In this document: positions 63,497-64,000 of the stretch, piece after piece | How the letters are laid out: each line of letters opens with the position of its first letter | How positions within the stretch are numbered: the first letter of the stretch is position 1 | Source: Thuidium tamariscinum | Taxonomy: Eukaryota; Streptophyta; Bryopsida; Hypnales; Thuidiaceae | Reading direction: 5' to 3' | Length of the DNA: 64,000 bases | Assembly: GCA_947034885.2 (NCBI GenBank) | Contig: OX344752.2 | Location: forward strand, 25,052,386 to 25,116,385 | Position numbers and translations under genes: made by a program | Notes under the pieces: model-generated | Told to the model about the DNA's origin: nothing | Database searches by the model: none | What the model saw: the letters and a program-made list of their open reading frames with translations, nothing else

Positions 63497-64000
63497 ATGG
63501 CAGCGACGGCAGCCATGACATCCGTGTCCATTGTTGCAGCTCCAGCAGCTGCCATCAAGTTGTCATCGTCGGCAGCTTTAGGCTCATCGCAGTCCCAGTT
63601 CGCTCCACTCCGCAACGTCCACGCCAAGAGTGGTCGCGTTGTGGCGGTGACGGCGAACTCTTCCGGGGTGAGTGGCTTCATTTTGAAATCCCCTACCACT
63701 TCATGTTGAATCAATTCAATGGTTTCCACGCTGCAGAGTGCAGACTAAGATTCGTGCAGATATTTCTTCGACGTTTCGTATAGTTGCAAAGCGAAGCAAG
63801 GCAAGCAATGTTTCAGTGGTCTGAACTACTTGATGGAACGCTTTCAGGAAGAGATTTCTTCAGTGAGGCAGGTGATGAGCTCCGTGCTGGCAGCTGGGTT
63901 GGCCATCACCATCGCCGGGTCGGCTTTCGGGGCTGAAGGACCTGGAGGAACGGGAGCGGAGCGAACAGCGCGCAAGGCAGATGAGTTGCTGCAAGGCGCC
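63497..64000 (+). CDS. Thylakoid-targeted protein of unknown function, paralogue B (partial, runs off the window)
   Basis: Exon 1 is 63497-63667 (57 codons, the same length as in paralogue A), with donor GGG|GTGAGT. Exon 2 starts at 63848 after CTTTCAG and is still open at the last base of the window. The transit region MAATAAMTSVSIVAAPAAAI differs from paralogue A in only a few residues. Exon 2 encodes the same hydrophobic segment VMSSVLAAGLAITIAGSAF, but ends Gly-Ala instead of Ala-Ala, followed by the matching ERTARKADELLQ. Exons 3 and 4 must lie to the right. The gene is head-to-head with paralogue A, the two start codons being 2.6 kb apart. The low divergence of exons against rearranged spacer DNA suggests an inverted duplication. 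Confidence 0.85.

Overview
The window is nuclear DNA from a plant of the streptophyte lineage. The reasons are: spliceosomal GT-AG introns of about 80 to 810 bases, a plant-type class B ARF GTPase, a caffeoyl-CoA O-methyltransferase-like protein with a plastid-type leader, two thylakoid-targeted protein genes, and a plant-type LINE tail. I cannot name the species. Sparse genes in a very AT-rich background, short introns and many small DNA transposons suggest a bryophyte, alga or other seed-free lineage, but that is inference.

Five protein genes are supported, and I reconstructed exon by exon with frame checks. They are a Gly/Tyr-rich protein with a coiled-coil and His-rich tail (18835-20171, +), an ARF-B small GTPase (34977-37233, +, six exons, 192 aa), an O-methyltransferase (53249-55846, +, nine exons, 276 aa), and a pair of head-to-head paralogues for a thylakoid-targeted protein I do not recognise (59611-60868, -, complete, 216 aa; 63497 to the right edge, +, partial). 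The paralogues share a promoter block and a TATA box at matching spacing. A decayed coding region at about 44013-45833 is broken by a transposon.

The rest is AT-rich repeat DNA. I see at least six repeat families. (1) Elements bounded by TTAA with CCC-type inverted ends (11457-13546 as a head-to-head pair, 21053-21397, 21962-22083, 50966-51549, and degraded copies). (2) A 731-745 bp family with GGGTSATTGCAAGAAA ends and 4-bp target duplications (22794, 30141, 44531, plus fragments). (3) Two 390-400 bp foldbacks (26425, 29133). (4) A 265 bp inverted-repeat element in two opposite copies (28609, 38577). (5) A 380-417 bp inverted-repeat element (14316, 37676). (6) A dispersed repeat at 13608 and 62486. 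There is also a 5'-truncated LINE with intact target duplications (7021-7630), a minisatellite of about 95 bp with dimeric alternation (27015-27830), and several hairpins. A short motif, TCAAAAGTTATG, recurs inside three otherwise different repeat families.

The genes form small islands of higher GC and CpG in the AT-rich background and show no operon-like relation. I see no LTR retrotransposon, tRNA, rRNA or CRISPR array.
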